DNA of 62,276 bases from Clostridiales bacterium (GTDB lineage: Bacteria > Bacillota > Clostridia > Oscillospirales > Oscillospiraceae). A program made the translations under genes and the position numbers. Numbering within the stretch: the stretch's first letter is position 1; each line of letters begins with the position of its first letter. The stretch spans positions 1-62,276 of the forward strand of contig JAAYBD010000003.1 of the NCBI GenBank assembly GCA_012719035.1, read 5' to 3'. Positions 17,463 through 29,587 of this stretch are shown piece by piece. The notes under the pieces are model-generated. The model had not been told where the DNA came from. It made no database searches and worked only from the letters and a program-made list of their open reading frames with translations.

Positions 17463-18161
17463 TTATCTTCCGAAAATTCTCTCCTGACGCTCCCTTTCAG
17501 CCTGACTTAAGCGAAGGTACACCGGCAGCAGCTCATGAACAGACTGCGCAGGCTCCCTTTGCGCCGCCATACAGACACCCCACGCAGATTGGTAAAGCAT
17601 GGGCTCAGGTGCGAGAATGGTGCGGACTTCGAAATTATTCAAAGTATTATAACATAAACGGGCGCCGTCTCCAACAATAAATACAGGTTTTTTTTGATTT
17701 TCTATATCTTCTACTAATTTGGCAGTGCCGATTGCTCTATCCTCACAAAGGCGGACGGGGATGCCGCCTCTCATTACAAAAAGGGCGTTATAAAACTGCT
17801 CCCTCCTTGCGTCCATTACGCAGCAGATTATGCTGCCTTCCGGAGCTGAGACGCCGTTATATGCCATTGCAAGAAGCGTGGAAACGCCGCAAACGGGTTT
17901 GCCGGAACCCCATGCAAGCCCCTTTACTGCGGACACACCGATGCGTACTCCCGTAAAAGAGCCGGGGCCGTGGGCAACGGCAATCAGATCGATGTCGGAT
18001 AAAGACATATCAAGATTTTTAAGCATATCCTCCGCCATGGGGAGCAATGTGCGGCTGTGCGTCAGTCCGCTGTTCTGAAAATATTGCGAAATCAGTCCGT
18101 TTTCATCGCAGATTGCAACGGAAGCGGACTTTGCACTTGATTCAAAGCCCAGTATTCGCAT
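17463..18161 (-). CDS. tsaB: tRNA t6A biosynthesis protein TsaB (YeaZ)
   Basis: Partner of TsaD and TsaE in making N6-threonylcarbamoyladenosine at position 37 of ANN-reading tRNAs. The ASKHA-fold protein (232 residues) starts MRILGFESSAKSASVA and has LIAVAHGPGSFTGVRIGVS, the family signature. The start at 18161 has AGGAGG with a good gap; a much longer upstream frame is rejected. It lies 91 bp after tsaE. Confidence 0.95.
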   Translation of the reverse strand: MRILGFESSAKSASVAICDENGLISQYFQNSGLTHSRTLLPMAEDMLKNLDMSLSDIDLIAVAHGPGSFTGVRIGVSAVKGLAWGSGKPVCGVSTLLAMAYNGVSAPEGSIICCVMDARREQFYNALFVMRGGIPVRLCEDRAIGTAKLVEDIENQKKPVFIVGDGARLCYNTLNNFEVRTILAPEPMLYQSAWGVCMAAQREPAQSVHELLPVYLRLSQAERERQERIFGR

Positions 18162-18252
18162 AGATGACCTCCTATGCGCCTTATAGCGCATCAAAAAAAT
18201 ATCCTGAAATTTAAAAACAATGCTTAGTGAAAAGACCGTAAGGGGCAGGGAT

Positions 18253-18669
18253 TTAATTGGGATCCGAAACAATAATTTTTCTTTCCGTATCCGAGAGTTT
18301 TTCGATGACAACTTTGATTTCAGTGCCGTCAAAGGCATCACCTACATTTTCGCTCCACTCGACAACGCAGATGCCTCCCCTTGCAAGATAGTCATCCCAG
18401 CCGATATCGAAAAGCTCATTTGCGCTGCCGAGGCGGTACATATCAAAGTGGAAAAGCGGAAAGCTGCCGGCGTATTCATTTACAATCGTGAAAGTGGGGC
18501 TTGTCACGCGGTCGGGTGAATTGAGTCCCCGCGCCATTCCGCGCACGAAAGCGGTTTTGCCCGAGCCAAGACCGCCGTACATCGCGACTATCGCCCCGGG
18601 GTAAAGCCGCTTTGCAAATTCGGCGCCTGCCTGTTCGGTTTCTTCAACCTTATGTGTGATTATCTCCAT
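18253..18669 (-). CDS. tsaE: tRNA t6A biosynthesis ATPase TsaE
   Basis: Small P-loop protein (138 residues) with Walker A GGLGSGKTAFVRG, TSPTFTIVNEY and FDMYRLG, the TsaE family pattern. I use ATG at 18669, which lies 11 bases after GGAG; GTG at 18678 would overlap the tsaD stop by four bases but sits only two bases from that GGAG. It forms part of the TsaBDE complex and uses ATP to reset it. Confidence 0.94.
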   Translation of the reverse strand: MEIITHKVEETEQAGAEFAKRLYPGAIVAMYGGLGSGKTAFVRGMARGLNSPDRVTSPTFTIVNEYAGSFPLFHFDMYRLGSANELFDIGWDDYLARGGICVVEWSENVGDAFDGTEIKVVIEKLSDTERKIIVSDPN

Positions 18670-18674
18670 TTTGT

Positions 18675-19676
18675 TCACAGCTCCATATTTGCGTATGCGT
18701 TTAAATCACTCCCGGCTCTGATTCCCGCGAGATACTCATAATAGCCTTGACAGCCGATCATCGCTGCATTGTCGCCGCAAAGGGAGAGAGGGGGGATGAA
18801 AAGTTCTGCACCCTCTTTTTCTGCTGCGATACGGAAATCTTCACGTATGCGGGAGTTTGCAGCAACGCCGCCCGCAACGGCGATTTTTTTATATCCAAGC
18901 TCCCGCGAAAGAGCTATCGTGCGCGGGACAAGACTTTCGCTGACCGCGCGGCTGAAAGATGCACAGAGCGATTCCCGGTCAAGAGCTTCGTTTTTCTGCT
19001 CCGCATTGTGAACGATATTCACTACCGCGGTTTTCAGCCCCGAAAAGCTCATATCGTACGGACTTCCCTCTATGTGGGAATGAGGGAGGGTATATTTTTT
19101 GTCGTTTCCGGTTTTTGAAAGTTCATCGACGTGCTTGCCGCCGGGGTAGGGAAGACCCAGTACACGAGCCGTTTTATCAAAGCATTCGCCCGCTGCGTCG
19201 TCGCGTGTTGCACCGACGATTTTCATATCCGTATATCCGCGAACATCAACAAGCATGGTGTTGCCGCCCGATATCGCAAGACAAAGAAATGGCGGTTCAA
19301 GCTCGGGAAAAGCTATGTAGTTTGCAGCGATGTGTCCCTTGATGTGGTGGACTGGTATGAGCGGGATACCAAGTGACAAAGCGACAGATTTTGCGAAGTT
19401 TACCCCGACAAGAACGGCTCCGATAAGACCGGGCGCATAAGATACGGCAACGGCATCAAGATCCTTTTTTGTTATGCCCGCGGCGGCTACCGCGCGCTCT
19501 GCAAGCTGGGAGATGACCTCAACGTGTGAGCGGGAAGCGATTTCGGGCACGACTCCGCCATAGACGGAGTGCAGGTCCGCCTGTGAAAATATCTGATCTG
19601 TCAGCACCTTTCTTCCGTTTTCCGTTATTGCTACGGCAGTTTCATCACAGGTGCTCTCAATTGACATTATGAGCAT
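18675..19676 (-). CDS. tsaD: tRNA t6A threonylcarbamoyltransferase TsaD
   Basis: Transfers the threonylcarbamoyl group to A37 of tRNA. 333 residues: SIESTCDETAVAI at the start, VYGGVVPEIASRSH, the metal-binding HHIKGHIAANY and SGGNTMLV, and a C-terminal VAGGVAANSRIRE, all as in the Kae1/YgjD family. GAGGAAG precedes the ATG by seven bases. It begins two bases after the rimI stop and runs into tsaE, so translation is probably coupled. Confidence 0.96.
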   Translation of the reverse strand: MLIMSIESTCDETAVAITENGRKVLTDQIFSQADLHSVYGGVVPEIASRSHVEVISQLAERAVAAAGITKKDLDAVAVSYAPGLIGAVLVGVNFAKSVALSLGIPLIPVHHIKGHIAANYIAFPELEPPFLCLAISGGNTMLVDVRGYTDMKIVGATRDDAAGECFDKTARVLGLPYPGGKHVDELSKTGNDKKYTLPHSHIEGSPYDMSFSGLKTAVVNIVHNAEQKNEALDRESLCASFSRAVSESLVPRTIALSRELGYKKIAVAGGVAANSRIREDFRIAAEKEGAELFIPPLSLCGDNAAMIGCQGYYEYLAGIRAGSDLNAYANMEL

Positions 19677-19678
19677 GA

Positions 19679-20128
19679 TTAAGCTTCCTCTCTGTCAAAA
19701 AACAAAGTCATAAGGAGCGCATTTTCCTTTGGCTTTTCATAGTAATTTTTACGAAGTCCCACAGCCTTGAAGCCGTGTTTTTTATAAAGTGAAATTGCGG
19801 GGGCGTTGCTTTCCCGTACTTCAAGGGTAAGAAACGCAAGTTTGTTTTTTGTCCGCTCAACAAGAGCTTTGATAAGCGAACCTGCAATGCCGCGGCGGCG
19901 GTATTCGGGTGCCACCGCGATATTCGAGATGTAGCCCTCGTCAAGAACGAACATAAGTCCGACATAACCCATGACGGAATCATTATCATCCACAGCCGCG
20001 AGGAATATGCAGTTGTCCGCGTTCATTTGATTTTCCAAATCCCTGCGTTTCCATGGCAGGGGAAAGCAGTCATTTTCGATTGCCTCTATCTCATCGATAT
20101 GATGAGGTTTTACATCGACTATTTTCAT
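19679..20128 (-). CDS. rimI: Ribosomal protein S18-alanine N-acetyltransferase RimI
   Basis: GNAT-fold acetyltransferase of 149 residues with IENDCFPLPWKRRDLE at the N-terminus, the acetyl-CoA loop VAPEYRRRGIAGSLI and the ending LEVRESNAPAISLYKKHGF, the RimI pattern. The family acetylates the N-terminus of ribosomal protein S18, and rimI is often next to tsaB/tsaD as here. It is followed two bases later by tsaD. Its exact substrate cannot be seen from sequence. Confidence 0.9.
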   Translation of the reverse strand: MKIVDVKPHHIDEIEAIENDCFPLPWKRRDLENQMNADNCIFLAAVDDNDSVMGYVGLMFVLDEGYISNIAVAPEYRRRGIAGSLIKALVERTKNKLAFLTLEVRESNAPAISLYKKHGFKAVGLRKNYYEKPKENALLMTLFFDREEA

Positions 20129-20201
20129 AGTGCAGCCTTTTTAAAATAAATTTTGATTATATGCTTTTTCAATTTTTTTATTACATTATTTCAGTAAAAA
20201 A

Positions 20202-22763
20202 TTATTTCGCATCGCCCCAGCTTTTGCCGATATTGGCGTCTGCTGTGAGGGGAACGCTGTAATGGACGGCGTTTTCCATCTCCTCGGTCAGGATATTCTT
20301 TACCTTTTCCGTTTCTGGTTCAGGACACTCAACTATGAGTTCGTCGTGTATCTGGAGAATAAGCTTCGCTTCAAGCCCCTCGGCTTTTAAGCGCTTATGC
20401 ACGTTCACCATCGCAAGCTTTATCACATCCGCCGCCGTACCCTGAATGGGCGTGTTCAGCGCTATCCTCTCGCCGGAGGAGCGGATATTGTAATTGCTTG
20501 ATTTCAGCTCGGGAAGCGGGCGCCTGCGCCCGAACAAGGTCGTAACATATCCGTCTTTTTTTGCCTTTTCCACGACGTTTTTCATATATTCGCGTACGCC
20601 GCTGTATTTCTCAAGATATGTGTCGATATATTCTTTTGCTTCGCTCTGAAAGACGCCGATGTCCTGTGCGAGGGAAAAGGCTGAAATGCCGTAAACGATT
20701 CCGAAATTGACAGCCTTTGCGCGTGAGCGATGCAGCTTAGTCACATCAGCGAGCGGCACTCCGAATACCTGCGAAGCTGTAACAGCGTGTATATCCTCGC
20801 CGCTTGAAAACGCGTTCTGCATGGTTTCGTCGCCGCTGATGTGCGCAAGCAGGCGAAGCTCGATCTGGCTGTAGTCGGCATCGACAAGCATATTTCCCCG
20901 CGGAGCCACGAACATTTTCCGCAGTTCCGCCCCAAGTTCGGTGCGTATGGGAATGTTCTGAAGGTTCGGCTCTGTTGAGGACAGCCTGCCTGTGGCAGTA
21001 ACGGTCATCTGGAAGCTTGTGTGTATGCGCCCGTCCTGCCCGATGACCTTAATGAGTCCGTCCACATAGGTCGACTTGAGCTTTGTGAGCTGGCGGTATT
21101 CCAGAATTTTATCGATTATCTCGTGTTTGCCGCGGAGCTTGTCCAGAACTTCCGCGTTAGTCGACCAGCCGGTTTTTGTCCTTTTGCCTGAGGGGAGCAT
21201 GAGTTTTTCAAAAAGGATTTCACCAAGCTGCTTAGGGGAATTGATGTTGAATTCTTCTCCCGCAAGCGCCCAAATGTCCTTTTGAAGTGCATCGATACCG
21301 TAGGAAAGCTGCTCTCCGAACTCAAAAAGTGCCTGCCTGTCCACCATAAAGCCCGTATGCTCCATGTCGGCAAGCACTTCGCAGAGCGGAAGTTCTATTT
21401 TCTCAAGAAGCTCCGTCATGCCCTCGGCGTTTAGGCGCTCCGTAAGAACGGGATACAGCGCGAAGACCGCATCTGCACCATGTTTCTCAGTTCCCAGATA
21501 TTTTGCGGATATTCGGGAAAGCTCATAGCCGCTTTCCGTCGGGTCGAGCAGGTAGGCCGCAAGAGCGGTGTCGAAAATAAAGCCTCCGCAGTCGAGCTTT
21601 TCCGACATAATAAGACCCATAAAGTCCTTGCAGTTGTGGGAAAGTTTGCTGATATGTTGAGAAAACACAGTTTTAATAAAGCTGTTATACTCATCGCCCA
21701 GATTTGCCCAGCGAAGGATATAGATAGTTTTGCCGTCGCAAATTTCAATACCGTCAAGGCTTCCGTCAAGCGGCAGTACGGCTATATAAGGCAGGGCCTC
21801 TATCTTGGCTGCAAGCTCTTTCAGTTCGTCAGCGCGGTTTATCTCGATAGTCGGAAGTTCGGGGGACTCATCGGAAGCAATCGCGCGGTCATCCTCGGGG
21901 ATACCCCATTTTTCAATAAGCGAGTTGAAGCCAAGACGCTTGAAAATGGCGTAAGCGCCTCCGTGGGCAACAGAAAAGGAGCAGCAGGTGTCCGGGAAAA
22001 AGTCTATGGGAGCATGAGTGTCGATAGACGCAAGCTCAAAGGACATTTTTGCGTCCTCTTTTCCGTCGATCAGCTTTGTTTTTACGCTGTCTTTAATATC
22101 AAGGGTGTCAATCTCCGCATAGATTTTTTCAATTGTGCCGTGGGACCGTATAAGCTCCGTTGCGGTTTTTTCGCCTATGCCTTTTACGCCGGGAATGTTG
22201 TCGCTTGAGTCGCCCATGAGAGCCTTGAGGTCAATTATTTTTTTAGGTTCAAAACCATATTCTTCAAAAAATACCTCGGGAGTATAATCCTTTGTTTCAG
22301 TCCTGCCCATACGGCTTTTAACGTGTTTTACCCTTGTGCTTTCGGTTATAAGCTGGAAGCTGTCCTTGTCGCCCGTTACGATGACACATTCATGGCCGTT
22401 TTCATCGCAGATGCGGCTTACAGTACCTATAAGATCGTCTGCCTCAAAGCCTTCAAGCTCAAGGCGCTTTACGCCCAAAGCGTCCAGCACCTCTTTCAGG
22501 ATAGGTATCTGAACGGCAAGATCCTCGGGCATTTCCTTGCGGTGAGCCTTATAATTCTCATACTGCACATGGCGAAAGGTCGGTCCTTTAAGATCGAAGG
22601 CAACGCAAAGCGCATCGGGATTTTCCTCGCCGATAAGCTTGTGCAGAACGGTGAGAAAGCCGTATATTCCGTTTGTAGGGGTGCCGTCCGGCGCTGTGAG
22701 CATGCGGATACCGTAGTATGTACGGTTTACTATGCTGTTGCCGTCAAGAATCATGAGCTTCAT
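20202..22763 (-). CDS. polA: DNA polymerase I
   Basis: Fills repair gaps and removes Okazaki primers. 853 residues: 5'-3' exonuclease domain to about 290 (MILDGNSIVNRTYYGI, ALMGDSSDNIPGVKGIG), a middle 3'-5' exonuclease-like domain, and a polymerase domain with DADYSQIELRLLAHIS, KAVNFGIVYGIS and QIHDELIVE. In the middle domain the usual metal-binding DTE is absent (YIAVLPLDGSLDG), so proofreading is probably lost, as in other Firmicutes such as Bacillus. The start at 22763 has AAAGGA upstream; the longer frame is rejected. It lies 64 bp after uvrB. Confidence 0.96.
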   Translation of the reverse strand: MKLMILDGNSIVNRTYYGIRMLTAPDGTPTNGIYGFLTVLHKLIGEENPDALCVAFDLKGPTFRHVQYENYKAHRKEMPEDLAVQIPILKEVLDALGVKRLELEGFEADDLIGTVSRICDENGHECVIVTGDKDSFQLITESTRVKHVKSRMGRTETKDYTPEVFFEEYGFEPKKIIDLKALMGDSSDNIPGVKGIGEKTATELIRSHGTIEKIYAEIDTLDIKDSVKTKLIDGKEDAKMSFELASIDTHAPIDFFPDTCCSFSVAHGGAYAIFKRLGFNSLIEKWGIPEDDRAIASDESPELPTIEINRADELKELAAKIEALPYIAVLPLDGSLDGIEICDGKTIYILRWANLGDEYNSFIKTVFSQHISKLSHNCKDFMGLIMSEKLDCGGFIFDTALAAYLLDPTESGYELSRISAKYLGTEKHGADAVFALYPVLTERLNAEGMTELLEKIELPLCEVLADMEHTGFMVDRQALFEFGEQLSYGIDALQKDIWALAGEEFNINSPKQLGEILFEKLMLPSGKRTKTGWSTNAEVLDKLRGKHEIIDKILEYRQLTKLKSTYVDGLIKVIGQDGRIHTSFQMTVTATGRLSSTEPNLQNIPIRTELGAELRKMFVAPRGNMLVDADYSQIELRLLAHISGDETMQNAFSSGEDIHAVTASQVFGVPLADVTKLHRSRAKAVNFGIVYGISAFSLAQDIGVFQSEAKEYIDTYLEKYSGVREYMKNVVEKAKKDGYVTTLFGRRRPLPELKSSNYNIRSSGERIALNTPIQGTAADVIKLAMVNVHKRLKAEGLEAKLILQIHDELIVECPEPETEKVKNILTEEMENAVHYSVPLTADANIGKSWGDAK

Positions 22764-22827
22764 TTTGTGTTTTCCTTTCAGAGGGATTTCCAATAAGGAA
22801 CGGTCATGGGTTTTAAAGCGATATACT

Positions 22828-24786
<1,959 letters not shown>

Positions 24787-24806
24787 CAGTCTCCTCCTTG
24801 GAATAT

Positions 24807-26222
24807 TTAAGCATTCATGACCTTTATAAAGTTGGTTGAGCCGGAAACGCCGATCGGTACGCCGGCTGTTACAACGACCAAGTCTCCTTCATGAAGGAGA
24901 TCCGATTCGACGACCGCCTTTATGCCGCGGCTGAACAAATCGTCCAGATTTTCCTCATCCTTTACCATAAGCGCACTGACGCCCCATGTCATGCTGAGCT
25001 GACGATATGTCTTCTCGCAGCTGGTGCAGGCTATGATGCGGCAGCCGGGGCGGAAAGCCGAAATTTCCTGAGCGGTTCTGCCCGAAAGTGTGAAGGCAAC
25101 GACTGCCTTTGCCCCAAGGTCGATAGCAGAGGTGCAGGCAGCATGCGATATGGCATGGGTAACATTGCCGCCGCTGCTGAACTCCCTTTTCTGGAAACGG
25201 GCGGCGTAGTTTATATCCGCCTCCGCTCTTTCTGCTATGCGGACCATTGTACGAAGCGCTTCGACAGGGTATTTTCCCGCAGCTGTTTCGCCGGAGAGCA
25301 TGATAGCGCTCGTGCCGTCGTATATCGCGTTTGCGACATCCGCGGCTTCGGCTCTTGTGGGACGCGGATAGTTTATCATGGATTCAAGCATTTGTGTTGC
25401 CGTAATAACAGGTTTACCGCGCCTGTAAACTTTGCTTATGAGCCGCTTTTGGATTACCGGTACTTCCTCAAGCGGAAGTTCTGCGCCAAGGTCTCCGCGT
25501 GCAATCATTATACCATCGGAGGCCTTGAGTATTTCGTCAAAATTATCAAGACCCTGAAGGTTCTCGATTTTTGCTATTATCTTGATTTTTTCGCCGCCGT
25601 TCCAATTCAGAAGCATGCGGACTTCTTTGACATCGTCCGCTGTACGGACGAAAGAAGCCGCAACATAGTCAAAGCCGACTTTTGCGGCGAAAACAATATC
25701 GTCATAGTCTTTTTTACTGATGAAAGGCATACTAAGAGCAACACCGGGGATATTGATTCCCTTGCGGTCTGAGATAGGACCGTCGTTCTCAACGGTGCAT
25801 ACGATATCTTTGGCTTTGGAATATTTAACGGTCAGGGCTATTTTGCCGTCATCGAGCAGTATTTTGTCGCCGCGTTTTACGTCCTTTGGCAGACCCTCGT
25901 AATTGATGCTTGCCCTCTCCGAGTTTCCGAGACATTCATCGGTCGTCAGCGTGAATGTGCTGCCGGTTTTGAGCATAGCTTTGCCGTTTTCAAACAGACC
26001 AAGGCGGATTTCAGGTCCCTTTGTGTCCATAAGCGCGGCAACGGGAACATCCAGTTCTTTTTGGAGCTTTTTCAGCTTGTCCAGTCTTTCGAGCTGTTCC
26101 TCCTGAGTTCCGTGGGAGAAATTGAAACGTGCAACATTCATACCGCTCTCAATAAGCTTTTTCATTGTTGAGATATCGTCGGTGGCGGGACCAAGCGTGC
26201 ATATTATCTTTGTCTTACGCAT
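24807..26222 (-). CDS. pyk: Pyruvate kinase
   Basis: Last step of glycolysis, phosphoenolpyruvate plus ADP to pyruvate plus ATP. 471 residues: [15 protein letters not shown] at the start, [11 protein letters not shown], the active-site [17 protein letters not shown] and [12 protein letters not shown], then TATQMLESM. It stops at the normal C-domain and lacks the extra C-terminal PEP-utilizer domain of Bacillus enzymes. AGGAGG precedes the ATG. Confidence 0.97.
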   Translation of the reverse strand: MRKTKIICTLGPATDDISTMKKLIESGMNVARFNFSHGTQEEQLERLDKLKKLQKELDVPVAALMDTKGPEIRLGLFENGKAMLKTGSTFTLTTDECLGNSERASINYEGLPKDVKRGDKILLDDGKIALTVKYSKAKDIVCTVENDGPISDRKGINIPGVALSMPFISKKDYDDIVFAAKVGFDYVAASFVRTADDVKEVRMLLNWNGGEKIKIIAKIENLQGLDNFDEILKASDGIMIARGDLGAELPLEEVPVIQKRLISKVYRRGKPVITATQMLESMINYPRPTRAEAADVANAIYDGTSAIMLSGETAAGKYPVEALRTMVRIAERAEADINYAARFQKREFSSGGNVTHAISHAACTSAIDLGAKAVVAFTLSGRTAQEISAFRPGCRIIACTSCEKTYRQLSMTWGVSALMVKDEENLDDLFSRGIKAVVESDLLHEGDLVVVTAGVPIGVSGSTNFIKVMNA

Positions 26223-26421
26223 AATCGAACCTCCTATGCTCTTTCATATCCATTTGCAGACACCTATTTTGTGTGCTGATTGTATGCTTGTATTATTTCA
26301 CAATATTATACACCATTTACATAAAAAAGCCACAAAAAAATATATATGAGCAATGAATGACAGGGTATCGGACGGTTTTTGGCGAACGGACGAAAAGAAC
26401 TTTTTTTATTTGAAGCGCAGA

Positions 26422-26488
26422 GCGGTCTTCCGATCAAAAAATGCATGGGCAGCAAGGCCCTTTGCATTTTTTCGATGCGGAAAACCGC
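26422..26488. terminator. Long inverted repeat / bidirectional terminator before pyk
   Basis: The 328-bp gap 26223-26550 between pyk and the C39 peptidase gene holds this structure. Core arms AAAAAATGCA (26436-26445) and TGCATTTTTT (26463-26472) enclose a GGGC/GCCC pair; outer arms GCGGTCTTCCGATC (26422-26435) and GATGCGGAAAACCGC (26474-26488) pair with a mismatch and a bulge. T-runs in both directions suit a bidirectional terminator; it would end the peptidase transcript (minus). I see nothing else of note in the gap apart from the pyk upstream region. Confidence 0.6.
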
Positions 26489-26550
26489 CCTGTCTATATA
26501 TAATCGCGCTGCCCTCCGAAACCTATTCCGGATGGGGAGACGGCGCGTTC

Positions 26551-27435
26551 CTACGAAAGGGAATAAGCCCATATGTTCATTATCTGCTTCTCAAGCGTGG
26601 TGTAATACCAGCCCTCATTGCTCAGCTTTACACTGTTAGGATCATTTATAGTGAACATACCGTTTTCGTAGCCCGTTATGACAATAAAATGACCGTAGTC
26701 CGTAAAATCACCCGGACCGACATTTACTATGAGCGGGTGACCGGCATTGAGCTCCGCTACCATCGAAGCCTCGGAAAGCGGTATCACCGAGGAAGTTAGA
26801 CCGTAGTTTTGTGCACCTGTCGTCATAAGATCCCACGAGGTTCCGACACCGTCAACATAAAAGCCGTTTTTCTCACTGTAATCCGCAACGGAGGACGGGG
26901 TCGCGTCTTTGTTTCCCGTAAGTCCGACAATGACCATTGAGAGGCAGGTTGGCCCGCAGCCGGTTACGCCTATCATACAGGAGCCGTAGTGATGATATCC
27001 CCAGCGCTTGTCCCATTGCAGAAAGTGCGGGATTTCTGCCGAAAGTTCAGAACGTGTAAGCGTGGCTGCTTCGCTGTCATTGCTGTGTTCGGGATAGTCG
27101 AGCACGAAATCACGTGCCTCGGGGTTTTTTACAAGAAGCTTTATGAGTTCTTCGGGATAATCATCCATGTTCTCGATAAGCTCATTTATTCGGCTGTCCT
27201 TGTCCGCGGCGGCGTAAAGCGCGTCAAGCACCTCAGAGTCGCTTGTACCTGTTACTATGCCCGTCATATCTTTTTTTCCGGCATATGTAGTTTTGTTCTG
27301 GAAAACGGGGTCGCATTCTTCGCTTTTGGGTTGGAGCTTTTTAACCAGCATAACCGCCACGAGCAGTAATATCGCAAAGAAGATGAGCTTTGTTAAGCCA
27401 TGGTTTTTGCGCTTTACTTTAGTTTTTACAGCCAT
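26551..27435 (-). CDS. Membrane-anchored C39-family (papain-like) peptidase
   Basis: 294 residues: a basic N-terminus and one hydrophobic segment (LIFFAILLLVAVMLV, residues 17-31), an acidic linker, and a C39_2-type peptidase domain from about residue 125. The catalytic Cys is in MIGVTGCGPTCLSMVI, His in TDYGHFIVITGYE and Asp/Asn in FTINDPNS. The domain begins HFLQWDKRWGYHHYG, the common start of this family. It is expected outside the cell. Peptidase substrate is unknown; there is no adjacent bacteriocin gene or ABC exporter to support leader-peptide processing. Confidence 0.82.
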   Translation of the reverse strand: MAVKTKVKRKNHGLTKLIFFAILLLVAVMLVKKLQPKSEECDPVFQNKTTYAGKKDMTGIVTGTSDSEVLDALYAAADKDSRINELIENMDDYPEELIKLLVKNPEARDFVLDYPEHSNDSEAATLTRSELSAEIPHFLQWDKRWGYHHYGSCMIGVTGCGPTCLSMVIVGLTGNKDATPSSVADYSEKNGFYVDGVGTSWDLMTTGAQNYGLTSSVIPLSEASMVAELNAGHPLIVNVGPGDFTDYGHFIVITGYENGMFTINDPNSVKLSNEGWYYTTLEKQIMNIWAYSLS

Positions 27436-27554
27436 AATATTTTATACCCGCCTTATGTTTATTTCCGAGTATCACAATAAAGCTCATTTGTATAGAAAGA
27501 ACATAGAAATTGTATCTAAATTGTAAATTTTAAGGGGAATATGAAAAAAATAGG

Positions 27555-27584
27555 GGCGCCGAGGCTATTTTCTGCTTCGGCGCC
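27555..27584 (-). terminator. Terminator of the BceAB-like operon
   Basis: GGCGCCGAGG pairs with CTTCGGCGCC (one G-T) and is followed on the minus strand by CCTATTTTTTTC, 12 bases beyond the permease stop. Confidence 0.88.
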
Positions 27585-27595
27585 GAAGAAAGAAT

Positions 27596-29587
27596 TCAGC
27601 TTACCAGTTTGTAGTATACCTTCGCGGTCAAAAGATAGACAATTCCGTAAATAACTGCGAAAACAGCGACAGTGCAGAGTGTGCAGATGGCAAAAAGCGT
27701 AACATTAGTGAGATTAAGCACAAGCAAAAGCTTTGTTATCATTTTGAACGCAAATGCAATATGCACGACCGCCATCAGGAGCGGCAGGAAAAACACGATG
27801 AGAATCTGACTGTGTATTGCCTTTTTGATTTCTGGATGGCTTAGTCCAACCTTTTGCATGATCTCAAAGCGTTCCTTGTCGTCATAGCCCTCGGAAAGCT
27901 GCTTATAGTAGATAATCAAAACGGTGGCGATTAGAAATACAAGACCGAGAAACAGACCAAGGAATAAAAATCCTCCGTTGAGTGTATAGAAATATTCCCT
28001 GTCAGCCTCGCGGCATTCAGTTCTTGCATATTCGTAGCTGCCCAAATCTTCCCCGTTCTCCGAAATAAGAGCATTTCCTATGGCGTTATCAACCGCATCG
28101 CGGCATGCAATCTTCTGTTCGGCTGTACCGTCTACGTCAAAGCCCAGATACCATAGAGGGGAGTTTTCTGTTTCTCTTGCAGACATATCCTCGAAAGTTT
28201 CGTCCGAGACAACAAAGAGACAGTAATCCATTATTACCGAGTTTACATGTCCATCCATGGGAAAGTCATCGAGCCGGCGTGTGATTTTGTATTCCTTGCC
28301 GAAAATCAGAAAGCTGTCGCCAAACTGCTGCCGATCAGAAAAGGCAAATGCCTCGTCGGAAGCAAGAGAGGATTTTTCGTCGGTGATGTGTTCATATTCC
28401 GATTCGGGTACAAATACTACGAAAACGGAATCCTTATTGTTTGACATTATGTTATTCCCATCGCCGAAATCATTTCCGTTACGTGTGCAGAACAAGCCAA
28501 GAGAGATATAGTCATGGACATTCGTCATCTCAAGACCGCTGTCAGAAACCGCCTTCTCTGCAGCTTTATAGAGATTTTCGCGCGCATTTCCTGTAGGACT
28601 TCCCACATTTACGGCGATCTCGGTCGGATAGCGGGCGTAAAGCGCATCTTCCGTTCCAAGGTAAAGGCAGACTGTACCGGAAACCATGACCAGCACCATA
28701 GTCGCGAGTATGCATATATTCGCAAGACCTACGGCGTTTTGCTTCATGCGGTAAATCATGCCTGAAACGGGGATAAAATGCTTTGTCGTGTAGTAATAGC
28801 CGGGTTTGTTCTTCAGGCGCTTTAAGATAGCGATGCTGCTTGCCGTAAACAAAAGATATGTGCCGATGATGACCAAAAGCACCGCGACAAAGAAAAGCAA
28901 AATCGCCTGCAAAGGAGCTTCCGTAACGATTGCGATCCAATAGCCCGCCCCGAGCGAGATGATGCCCAAGACTGCAAGCAGCCACTTTGTCTTAGGCTCT
29001 TTTTCGCCGACATTTCCGCCGCGAAGAAGCTCAATCGGGTTTGAGAGTTTGATTCTAACAAGGTTTGAGAGAAGTATAAGCAGAAAAATGCCGGAGAAAA
29101 GGTAAATACTGTATAAAATGCCGTTCACTGATATTTCAAAACCGAAAGGAACGGCGAATCCGATAAGCTTGCAGAGAAGCAGGAGCATAAGTTTTGAAAG
29201 CAGTATTCCAAGGGCAAGCCCTGAAACTATGCTTATCAGAAACACGAAAAGAGTTTCAAAAAGGAGAACACCGGCGATGTTGCCCTTTCCCATGCCGAGT
29301 ATGTTATAAAGCCCAAGTTCCTTTTGACGGCGCTTCATTAAAAAGCTGTTGGTGTAGAAAAGGAAAATCGCGGCGAAAAGTCCTATGATAATACAGCCGA
29401 GCACGAGAATGGACTGGAGTATCGGACCTCCGTACATATCGTCCATGCCGTGGTTGTAGGTTAAAAAGCACATGATGTAAAACATCGCCGCTGTTGCAAT
29501 GCAGGTGAGGATGAAAGGAAAATAAAACTGCTTGTTCCGGCGGATGTTCTGCGCCGCAAGCTTAGGATAAAAGGCGGTTTTACGCAT
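27596..29587 (-). CDS. BceB-type ABC transporter permease
   Basis: 663 residues with ten predicted membrane segments and one large extracellular loop (about residues 310-530), the BceB pattern, starting from FYPKLAAQNIRRNKQFYFPF. BceAB-type transporters give resistance to cell-wall-active peptides by freeing their lipid targets, and they also signal to the partner kinase. I use ATG at 29587, which has GGTGAG four bases upstream; GTG at 29596 is possible. It overlaps the ATPase gene by eight bases. Confidence 0.87.
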   Translation of the reverse strand: MRKTAFYPKLAAQNIRRNKQFYFPFILTCIATAAMFYIMCFLTYNHGMDDMYGGPILQSILVLGCIIIGLFAAIFLFYTNSFLMKRRQKELGLYNILGMGKGNIAGVLLFETLFVFLISIVSGLALGILLSKLMLLLLCKLIGFAVPFGFEISVNGILYSIYLFSGIFLLILLSNLVRIKLSNPIELLRGGNVGEKEPKTKWLLAVLGIISLGAGYWIAIVTEAPLQAILLFFVAVLLVIIGTYLLFTASSIAILKRLKNKPGYYYTTKHFIPVSGMIYRMKQNAVGLANICILATMVLVMVSGTVCLYLGTEDALYARYPTEIAVNVGSPTGNARENLYKAAEKAVSDSGLEMTNVHDYISLGLFCTRNGNDFGDGNNIMSNNKDSVFVVFVPESEYEHITDEKSSLASDEAFAFSDRQQFGDSFLIFGKEYKITRRLDDFPMDGHVNSVIMDYCLFVVSDETFEDMSARETENSPLWYLGFDVDGTAEQKIACRDAVDNAIGNALISENGEDLGSYEYARTECREADREYFYTLNGGFLFLGLFLGLVFLIATVLIIYYKQLSEGYDDKERFEIMQKVGLSHPEIKKAIHSQILIVFFLPLLMAVVHIAFAFKMITKLLLVLNLTNVTLFAICTLCTVAVFAVIYGIVYLLTAKVYYKLVS

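Noticed and set aside
24891-25772. A 293-codon plus-strand frame opposite pyk
   Set aside because: Shadow of pyk; Cys/Arg-rich with no recognisable domain.
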